A DNA stretch of 11,973 nucleotides from CAKZSB01 sp964646405 (GTDB lineage: Bacteria; Pseudomonadota; Gammaproteobacteria; Granulosicoccales; Granulosicoccaceae), in NCBI GenBank assembly GCA_964646405.1, contig CAZYDV010000188.1, positions 1 to 11,973 of the forward strand, given 5' to 3'. The notes under the pieces are model-generated. The model ran no database searches, was not told where the DNA came from, and saw only the letters and a program-made list of their open reading frames with translations. Position numbers and translations under genes: made by a program. This document shows, in pieces, positions 1 to 5,353 of the stretch (the first letter of the stretch is position 1; each line of letters opens with the position of its first letter).

Positions 1-25
1 CGCCAACCGGCAACCCATCGTGACG

Positions 26-54
26 AGGCCGGACATCAGTCCGGCCTTTTTTTT
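26..54 (+). terminator. Strong intrinsic terminator of an off-window plus-strand gene
   Basis: A perfect 9-bp stem (AGGCCGGAC at 26-34, GTCCGGCCT at 39-47) closes a four-base loop and runs into eight T residues (47-54). The T tract is only on the plus strand, so it ends a transcript entering from the left edge. A TGA at 21-23 in frame with bases 3-20 could be the stop codon of that gene, but only six codons are visible, so the product cannot be named. Confidence 0.9.
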
Positions 55-79
55 GCTCGCAAATCGTACCGTGCCGAAT

Positions 80-98
80 CGGCAACAGTGCGTTGCCG
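80..98 (-). other. Hairpin downstream of the phosphatase gene
   Basis: CGGCAAC (80-86) pairs with GTTGCCG (92-98) around a five-base loop. It lies 16 bases beyond the stop of the minus-strand phosphatase gene and could help end the three-gene minus-strand transcript. No T tract follows on the minus strand, so it is not a classical intrinsic terminator. It overlaps an 11-base palindrome at 73-83 (GCCGA-A-TCGGC) that would compete for pairing. Confidence 0.35.
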
Positions 99-113
99 GG
101 TGAACAGTCGTTT

Positions 114-734
114 TCAGTGGTCGTCGAAACCGACGTTGCTGGCGATAAGCTGCCAATTTACACCTGGCGACTTGCGCAACTCACAGCGATGCAGGTAGTC
201 GAGTGGCTGGTCAAACGCACTGTTCAGCGGTTTGCCGAGCAGTTCACACATCATTGCCCGAATGGACCCGGCATGCGCGACGATGAGCAACACCGCATAG
301 TCACGGGATTGTTCGAGCATGTCGTGCAACGCGAGGCTCGCACGCCGGTGCACCAACGCCAGAGACTCTCCAGCAGGCGCCGGCCGCGTGACCCAATCCT
401 CGCTCCACTGCCGGGCAAACTGGGGTGATGTACGCTCAATCTGGCCCCAGCTCAACCCCTCCCACTCACCAAAATCCATTTCATTAAAACGAGCGTCGGC
501 ATCTGGCTCTACGCCAAATGCCGTGCTCAACGCGGCTGCGCTCAAGCGCGCGCGCAGCAATGCACTGGTCCGGATTATCTGCGGTTGTGGACCGTGCCAC
601 TGTGTCGGCAGGCGCGCCACCGCGAGCTTGCCCGCGGCGGAGAGGTCGACGTCGGTACAGCCAATGAACCGTTTGGCACCCGTGACCGTCTCGGCGTGAC
701 GAAGGAAATACAGCGTCTGCGCGCGCTCGGCCAT
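114..734 (-). CDS. Histidine phosphatase family protein (phosphoglycerate mutase-like, CobC-like)
   Basis: This 206-residue protein belongs to the histidine phosphatase superfamily, which removes phosphate through a phospho-histidine intermediate. The signature LRHAET is at residues 11-16, with catalytic His13 and phosphate-binding Arg12. It is followed by the RFIGCTDVDLSAAG stretch usual in alpha-ribazole phosphatase/CobC-like members. The conserved acidic segment NEMDFGEWEG is at 84-93 and the second active-site His is in VAHAG (His154). Length fits a single complete domain. No signal peptide or membrane segment is seen, so it is probably cytoplasmic. It starts 16 bases after the stop of the coiled-coil gene, so the two are probably co-transcribed; no clear ribosome-binding site precedes the ATG. 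Substrate is unknown. CobC is one possibility, but no cobalamin genes are in view, so no gene symbol is given. Confidence 0.85.
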   Translation of the reverse strand: MAERAQTLYFLRHAETVTGAKRFIGCTDVDLSAAGKLAVARLPTQWHGPQPQIIRTSALLRARLSAAALSTAFGVEPDADARFNEMDFGEWEGLSWGQIERTSPQFARQWSEDWVTRPAPAGESLALVHRRASLALHDMLEQSRDYAVLLIVAHAGSIRAMMCELLGKPLNSAFDQPLDYLHRCELRKSPGVNWQLIASNVGFDDH

Positions 735-750
735 ACCGGTCGGCGAGGCT

Positions 751-1332
751 TTAAGGATTGGGCCGCTGCAGCTGCGATGCCAGCAGATCCTCCAGCGCTC
801 TGATTTTTCGATCTCGTGCAGACAGCTCAGCGGCCATCAGTGCCGGATCCGATTCATCCTCCTGTTGCGCCAGTGAATGACGCAGGGTGTCGATCATACG
901 ATCGCGCGACTCAATTGCCTGCTGCAGTTCTTCGACGTTGTCGAGCTTCGTTGCCGACCCGGCACCGGCTGGCTGTATGTCGTCGTGTCCGGGCTGACTC
1001 GCACGCGAAGCTTCGCTGGCTGGCGAGCGCTCGCGTGCGGCGGGAACCTTCTGTGGTGCTTTCGGGCCGGCGCGGCGAGCGTCGTTCGGGCGCGGTGACG
1101 GACGATCTTCTTTTTGTTCGGCGCGCTGACGCGATCGTCCCTGCGAGTCGATCAACCGTTCGCGCAGGCGATCGTTGTCCGCCCTGAGCCTGCCGGTGTC
1201 TCTCCTGAGCCGGTGCAATTCTTCCGCACTGACGCGTAATCTCTGCCATCGCCAACACAGCCAACCGGCCAGCAACCCCGTGCCAAAAGCCAATGCCATC
1301 GGCACGACTACGTCCCACAATGTCCACAACAT
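751..1332 (-). CDS. Membrane-anchored coiled-coil protein of unknown function
   Basis: I do not recognise a family for this 193-residue protein. A hydrophobic segment at about residues 5-27 looks like an N-terminal membrane anchor. It is followed by a basic, heptad-like stretch (about 30-70, rich in Leu, Arg and Glu) that suggests a coiled coil. A Pro/Ala/Arg/Ser-rich low-complexity linker runs from about 72 to 128. A second coiled-coil-like region (about 130-190) ends the protein. The architecture suggests a structural or scaffolding envelope protein with a cytoplasmic or periplasmic rod; orientation is not certain. The gene begins 39 bases after the stop of the OmpA/BON gene and ends 16 bases before the phosphatase start, so it is the middle gene of a likely operon. 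The linker composition may make it poorly conserved between relatives. Confidence 0.7.
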   Translation of the reverse strand: MLWTLWDVVVPMALAFGTGLLAGWLCWRWQRLRVSAEELHRLRRDTGRLRADNDRLRERLIDSQGRSRQRAEQKEDRPSPRPNDARRAGPKAPQKVPAARERSPASEASRASQPGHDDIQPAGAGSATKLDNVEELQQAIESRDRMIDTLRHSLAQQEDESDPALMAAELSARDRKIRALEDLLASQLQRPNP

Positions 1333-1371
1333 CAGCGTTCGCTCATCAACAATTTGCGCCCATTTGATTCT

Positions 1372-2910
1372 TTAGAATTCACTCAATACCTGAAATTCGA
1401 CACGCCGGTTCTGGCGACGACCAAAATCAGTCGAATTACTCGCCAGCGGTGAAGCCTCACCATAGCCCAGTGCTCGAAGTCGCCGTGGATCGACACCGCT
1501 GCGCACCAGGTAGTCAACCACTGCGCTGGCACGCGACAGACTCAGTTCTCGGTTGGTATCCGCGGGGCCGTTGCTGTCGGTGTGCCCGGTGACTCGCAAC
1601 ACGGGTCGCTGAAAGCGAAACAAGGCATCCACAACACGATCCAGCGATTGCTTGGCGGCAAACCCCAACTGGTCGTCGCCCGACTCCCAGACGAGCATTT
1701 CTCTCAACTCAGTCTCGTGCTCGGCAATCGCGCTTTGCAGCAACTCGACCTCACGCGCAAGCGATAACTGTCGTGAAGAGACTGAGCCCTGTATCTCCAG
1801 CCCCAATGCGCCTGCGTCGGCGCGGGCGCGATTCATCGCCGTGGCATTTTCCTCTACGTCGACAGCCGCTGTGAGATCGAACTGATTGCTGTTGAGCCGG
1901 GCGCGCGCAGTCTCAGCATGCTGAAAGTCTGTCATTGCCAGTGCGAGTATCGCGACCTTGGCATCTTCCTGACCCGACTCTTCACCGGTCACCGCAACGA
2001 TCTCGATATTGTTCACGACCTCCTTCGATGCCACCCGGGCTGCGTCATCGAGCGCCCGCCATTGCTCCGAACTGTGGACACTGCCCTCAAGCGTGATGCG
2101 GCCTGCTTCTTTGACCGCGGTAACATCGAGCGAGACCGATTGGTTGCTCTTGCGAGCGATGATGTCGCCACTGATCACCAGACCCAGATCACTGGCACTG
2201 CCGCGCAGACGCCGCAGACTGTCCGCCTGCGGCTGGTCCGGCGCGGTGGCGTTAAAGCGCAGATCGCGCGCCGACAATTGCGCATCGACAACCATCTCAC
2301 TGCTGACACCTGCAATTGCATCGGCAAGCCCGGCCACCCGGTCATCCGCTCCAGGTATCGCCTCTTGCAGGCCCGATACTGATAGTCGGTCAATCACATT
2401 GGCAATACCCAGCGCATCGGTCGCCGCCACAATGAGCTGCATTCGTTGCTGGTCGGTCAATACCGTACCCTCGAGGGTCAATCGTCCATCCTGAAGCTGC
2501 GCACTGACGTCGACTGTACCCAGATTGCCGGGCACGGGCTGCTGCGCCTCGCGCACCAGCAAATTCACCGCTCTGATATCTCGCCCACCGGCGCGCCGAA
2601 CCTGTTCCTCGAATTGCTCGATATCCAACCCCGCATCGAGGTCTCCCTCTATGGTGACATCGCGGAACTGCCAGTCGAAGCGCAAGGCATCGGTGTTGAC
2701 GCCACCCGCCTGTAGCCGCGACACCACATTTTGCTCGATCCGTTGCTCCAGTCGATCGGATACGAGATAGACGGACACCGCAGCCAGCACCACAAACACC
2801 AGTAGTGAAAGACATCCAACCAGGGCTGGAAACCAGTTCGCCGCCACGATTTCACTTCGGGGAACGAAGGCATCTCGCTGGGCTGGCACCGTCAGCACAT
2901 CTGCTGCCAT
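1372..2910 (-). CDS. BON-like repeats plus C-terminal OmpA peptidoglycan-binding domain, membrane anchored
   Basis: This 512-residue protein has a short cytoplasmic N-terminus, one membrane helix at about 27-50, and a long presumed periplasmic part. Segments at about 70-120, 128-180 and 260-306 have the beta/alpha look of BON domains (for example RLTLEGTV and RITLEGSV, each followed by a helix and a beta strand). A helical, coiled-coil-like segment at about 375-405 leads into an OmpA domain (about 410-512). TGHTDSNG holds Asp445, and ELSLSRA holds Arg460. Their 15-residue spacing matches the pair that binds diaminopimelate in known OmpA domains. NRRVEF closes the domain. TM-BON-OmpA order recalls mycobacterial ArfA/OmpATb, but orthology is not claimed. 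A good ribosome-binding site, GGAG (2917-2920), lies seven bases before the ATG. It is the first gene of the minus-strand cluster and probably tethers the inner membrane to the cell wall. Confidence 0.85.
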   Translation of the reverse strand: MAADVLTVPAQRDAFVPRSEIVAANWFPALVGCLSLLVFVVLAAVSVYLVSDRLEQRIEQNVVSRLQAGGVNTDALRFDWQFRDVTIEGDLDAGLDIEQFEEQVRRAGGRDIRAVNLLVREAQQPVPGNLGTVDVSAQLQDGRLTLEGTVLTDQQRMQLIVAATDALGIANVIDRLSVSGLQEAIPGADDRVAGLADAIAGVSSEMVVDAQLSARDLRFNATAPDQPQADSLRRLRGSASDLGLVISGDIIARKSNQSVSLDVTAVKEAGRITLEGSVHSSEQWRALDDAARVASKEVVNNIEIVAVTGEESGQEDAKVAILALAMTDFQHAETARARLNSNQFDLTAAVDVEENATAMNRARADAGALGLEIQGSVSSRQLSLAREVELLQSAIAEHETELREMLVWESGDDQLGFAAKQSLDRVVDALFRFQRPVLRVTGHTDSNGPADTNRELSLSRASAVVDYLVRSGVDPRRLRALGYGEASPLASNSTDFGRRQNRRVEFQVLSEF

Positions 2911-2948
2911 TCATTGCTCCATGGAATCGTCGGCCGGGACAGGAGATT

Positions 2949-2985
2949 TGTCATGACCTTATTCAATCGGGGTTCAGCTTGAACC
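2949..2985. promoter_or_regulatory. Operator-like sites upstream of the OmpA/BON gene
   Basis: TGTCATGACC at 2949-2958 differs by one base from the perfect palindrome TGTCATGACA found twice at 3107-3145. It sits about 40 bases upstream of the OmpA/BON start codon. A separate perfect inverted repeat follows: GGTTCA (2971-2976) and TGAACC (2980-2985) around three bases. Both look like protein-binding sites; the binding proteins are unknown. No confident minus-strand -35/-10 pair was found. Confidence 0.35.
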
Positions 2986-3042
2986 GGTCAAACTGATTCC
3001 CTTGATTTTACATACAAATTGTAATGATTATCCAATTCACGC

Positions 3043-3055
3043 GTCATTGAATGAC
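3043..3055. promoter_or_regulatory. Spaced variant of the GTCAT operator half-site
   Basis: GTCATTGAATGAC is a perfect inverted repeat around one central base. Its outer five bases on each side (GTCAT and ATGAC) are the same half-sites that overlap in the TGTCATGACA palindromes to the right. It lies in the AT-rich part of the intergenic region (about 2990-3150). Whether the same regulator could bind both spacings is not known. Confidence 0.3.
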
Positions 3056-3105
3056 AAATCAATCGTTAAATTTCAAGTATATGCCGCGATTAGTTAATAA
3101 ATTTC

Positions 3106-3146
3106 TTGTCATGACACGAATATTGCACTATATACTGTCATGACAA
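3106..3146 (+). promoter_or_regulatory. Sigma70-like promoter embedded in two TGTCATGACA operators
   Basis: Two identical perfect 10-bp palindromes, TGTCATGACA, lie at 3107-3116 and 3136-3145, 29 bases centre to centre. The first overlaps a -35-like TTGTCA (3106-3111). A -10-like TATATA (3129-3134) follows after 17 bases; an alternative is TATACT (3131-3136) after 19. The second palindrome begins at or just after the -10 and would cover the transcription start. This is classic repressor layout, with one site on the -35 and one on +1. Transcription would run right, toward the small ORF at 3163 and the AOR gene. The regulator is not encoded nearby in the window. Confidence 0.6.
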
Positions 3147-3162
3147 TAACTGGACTCCTGAA

Positions 3163-3240
3163 ATGATTGCCTGCCTCCTGATCGCTTTCCTCTTTTACGT
3201 GTTGCGCTCCCCTGCTCACGACACAACGCCACTGCAGTAG
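3163..3240 (+). CDS. Possible 25-residue small membrane peptide
   Basis: An ATG about 20 bases after the operator/promoter block opens a 25-codon frame ending in TAG at 3238-3240. Residues 2-14 are strongly hydrophobic (Ile, Ala, Cys, Leu, Phe, Tyr, Val), then comes a short polar tail with Arg and His. This would fit a single-helix membrane peptide or a leader peptide. No convincing ribosome-binding site is visible and no family is recognised, so chance is a real alternative. Its position, first after a tightly organised promoter, is the reason to list it. Confidence 0.25.
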   Translation: MIACLLIAFLFYVLRSPAHDTTPLQ

Positions 3241-3260
3241 GCCCAATGCTTCAAGTTGGC

Positions 3261-3308
3261 CGGGGCCGCGCTGGCCCCGCCACGCAAACCGCGTTTGCGG
3301 GTATTTTT
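3261..3308 (+). terminator. Tandem hairpins with a T run, possible attenuator before the AOR gene
   Basis: The first hairpin is CGGGGCC (3261-3267) with GGCCCCG (3273-3279). The second is CGCAAAC (3283-3289) with GTTTGCG (3293-3299), followed by three bases and then TTTTT (3304-3308). The second hairpin plus T run resembles an intrinsic terminator on the plus strand. It would stop or attenuate transcripts from the 3106 promoter before they reach the AOR gene. Confidence 0.45.
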
Positions 3309-3493
3309 CTCGCGTATAATCCCTCTCCTGCCGCCACTATCTGCGCGGCGATCAAATCCTGACGCGCCAAACCCCGGCCGTCCTGCCGGTCGCACCGCTC
3401 TGGCAGCCGGCACATCGCTTGCGCGCCGCTATCCGGACCACGGCAAGGATTTGACCCGGTCCCCTGCATCTATCCCAAACGGAGCGTTCAAGC
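3293..3493 (+). promoter_or_regulatory. Second promoter and structured GC-rich leader of the AOR gene
   Basis: A perfect -10 hexamer TATAAT (3315-3320) has a weak -35-like GTTTGC (3293-3298) 16 bases upstream; the -35 overlaps the arm of the preceding hairpin. If used, it gives a leader of about 165 bases. The leader is GC-rich and foldable: CTGCC (3383-3387) pairs with GGCAG (3402-3406) around an inner GGT/ACC hairpin. A molybdenum- or tungsten-cofactor riboswitch would make sense before a tungsten-enzyme gene, but I could not match a known consensus by eye. The leader ends in GGAG (3481-3484), nine bases before the GTG start. Confidence 0.4.
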
Positions 3494-5227
3494 GTGCGAA
3501 CCTATTGCCACATCGATCTAGCCAAACAGAACGTTCGCAAGCAGGAAATGCACGGCGAGGAAATCGTTCGTGCCGGCCGCCACCTGATCGCCAAATCGCT
3601 GCTTGAACTGGGTGCCGCCACCGTCGATCCGCTCGGGCCAGACAATCCACTGATATTCTCCGCAGGCCCGTTTGCGGGCAGCAATTTTTCCAACGCCAAC
3701 CGCACCAGCGTCGGCTGCAAGAGCCCACTGACCGGCGGCATCAAGGAATCCAATTCTGGGGGTACATTTGGATTTGCCCTGGGCCAACTGCACCTTTCGG
3801 GCTTCACACTGTACGGTGTCGCCGACGACTGGATCACCATTTACCTGCGCAAAGATGGCGAAGTGATATTCGAGTCGGCCGCCGAGTTCATGGGCATGGG
3901 CAACTTTGAAACGGCAGCCAAACTACACGAGAAGTTCGGCAAAAAGACCAGTATCGCGCTGTGCGGCCCGGTTGGTGAATATCAGGGTTTACTCGCCGGT
4001 ATCGCATTCAGCGATGTGGATCTGCGCCCCTCCAGACTCAGCGCACGCGGCGGCGTAGGCGCTGTCATGGGCAGCAAAAAAGTCAAGGCTGTCATCGTCG
4101 ATCTGCACAAGATGCCGACTTTCCACGATCGAAAAAAATTGATGGGTGCGGTGCGTGAGTACAACAAAAAGCTGGAAGCCGAGCCTGCGATCGATAACTT
4201 CGCCAAAATCGGCACGGCGATGATGGCAGACGTGATCAACCATCTGGGCGGCATCCCGGTGCGCAATTTCACCAACGGCCAGATGGTCGATACCAATATC
4301 GAAAAATTTAGTCTCGGCGGCGATGCGCTGCGTGAGCAAAATCTGCAACGGGGCGGTGAAACCACGCACGCCTGCATGCCAGGCTGTCTGATTCAGTGCA
4401 GCAACGTCTATGCAGACGCCGATGGCAACGAAGTCGTCTCGCCGCTTGAATATGAAACCATCGGCCTGCTCGGCACCAACTGCGGCTTGTCCGATCCAGA
4501 TGAACTCGCCAGCATCAACTGGCTGGCCAACGATCTGGGCGTCGATACGATCGAACTCGGCGGCACGCTGGGCGTACTAATGGAAGCCGGAGAGGGCAGC
4601 TTTGGCGACGCGAGCTTTATGGAAAAGGTGATCGACAAAGATCTGCGCACTGGTACACAGTGGGGCCGAATCCTCGCTCAGGGCACAGCGCGAGTAGGTG
4701 AGCACTACAAACTTGATCGGGTGCCAGTGATCAAAAAACAAACCATCAGCGCGTATGATCCGCGTGTTGTCGAAGTCACCGGCCTGACCATGATGATGAC
4801 GGCTCAGGGTGCGGACCATACAGCAGGCAACCTGCCTCAGTACGAAAGCAAAGGCAAGGATGTCGGTGAACTCGTCCACGCAAGCCTCGACATGCAAACT
4901 ATTTGCGCCACCACCGACTCCCTCGGGCTATGCATCTTTGGGCGCTCTGTCACCAATACCAACACCGACTTCATTATCGGTGCGCTCAACGATGCTCACG
5001 GCATCACGCTTGACGAAGACTTCTTTCGCGAACTCGGCGTCGACTGCCTGCGAATGGAAAACGAATTCAACGATGCGGCCGGGTTTGCGGTCGACGACGA
5101 CGAATTGCCGGCGTTCTTCTATTCAGAATCTCTGCAGCCCACGGACAGCCTGGCACGTTTCCATTGTGATGAAGTGCGTCAATCCGCAGTGCTTTGGTGG
5201 CAGGAGAATCTGCCCAAATCGACCTGA
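3494..5227 (+). CDS. Aldehyde ferredoxin oxidoreductase family protein (tungsten/molybdopterin enzyme)
   Basis: This 577-residue protein matches the AOR family from end to end. Members hold a bis-pterin tungsten (or molybdenum) site and one [4Fe-4S] cluster, and oxidise aldehydes to acids or run the reverse, usually with ferredoxin. Visible motifs are KSPLTGGI (76-83), NSGG (87-90), the pterin-binding RGGVGAVMGSK (185-195), and cluster cysteines Cys294, Cys298, Cys302 and Cys480 (in DSLGLC). Glu321, Asp351 and His442 occupy positions of active-site residues of the Pyrococcus furiosus enzyme. Cysteine spacing is CxxxCxxxC, one residue longer than the CxxCxxxC of that enzyme. No signal peptide is seen, so it is cytoplasmic. 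Start is GTG with GGAG nine bases upstream. No ferredoxin, pterin-synthesis or tungstate-uptake gene is adjacent. Substrate is unknown; it converges on a decarboxylase gene that would make aldehydes. Confidence 0.93.
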   Translation: MRTYCHIDLAKQNVRKQEMHGEEIVRAGRHLIAKSLLELGAATVDPLGPDNPLIFSAGPFAGSNFSNANRTSVGCKSPLTGGIKESNSGGTFGFALGQLHLSGFTLYGVADDWITIYLRKDGEVIFESAAEFMGMGNFETAAKLHEKFGKKTSIALCGPVGEYQGLLAGIAFSDVDLRPSRLSARGGVGAVMGSKKVKAVIVDLHKMPTFHDRKKLMGAVREYNKKLEAEPAIDNFAKIGTAMMADVINHLGGIPVRNFTNGQMVDTNIEKFSLGGDALREQNLQRGGETTHACMPGCLIQCSNVYADADGNEVVSPLEYETIGLLGTNCGLSDPDELASINWLANDLGVDTIELGGTLGVLMEAGEGSFGDASFMEKVIDKDLRTGTQWGRILAQGTARVGEHYKLDRVPVIKKQTISAYDPRVVEVTGLTMMMTAQGADHTAGNLPQYESKGKDVGELVHASLDMQTICATTDSLGLCIFGRSVTNTNTDFIIGALNDAHGITLDEDFFRELGVDCLRMENEFNDAAGFAVDDDELPAFFYSESLQPTDSLARFHCDEVRQSAVLWWQENLPKST

Positions 5228-5252
5228 CAATTCCCGGCAATCGTTCCCTCGC

Positions 5253-5320
5253 GCAGCCGGTTATACGGCTGCCTGCGCTGCATAACGGGCTTTCGCAATA
5301 GACCGATCTGTCGATTGCGA
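5253..5320. other. Two hairpins between convergent AOR and decarboxylase genes
   Basis: GCAGCCG (5253-5259) pairs with CGGCTGC (5266-5272), and TCGCAAT (5293-5299) pairs with ATTGCGA (5314-5320), the latter with an inner GAC/GTC pairing. Neither has a T tract on either strand. They occupy most of the 126-base gap between two converging genes. They may block 3' exonucleases or act as weak bidirectional termination sites. Confidence 0.5.
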
Positions 5321-5353
5321 CGATAGCAGACTCGCTTGAGGGCAATTAGCGCA

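Noticed and set aside
1918..2382. Open frame of 154 codons on the plus strand
   Set aside because: It lies antisense inside the OmpA/BON gene, which has clear domains and codon use; the product shows no recognisable family.
3321..3493. Known molybdenum/tungsten cofactor riboswitch
   Set aside because: The context suits one, but I could not match the consensus by eye, so it is reported only as a structured leader.
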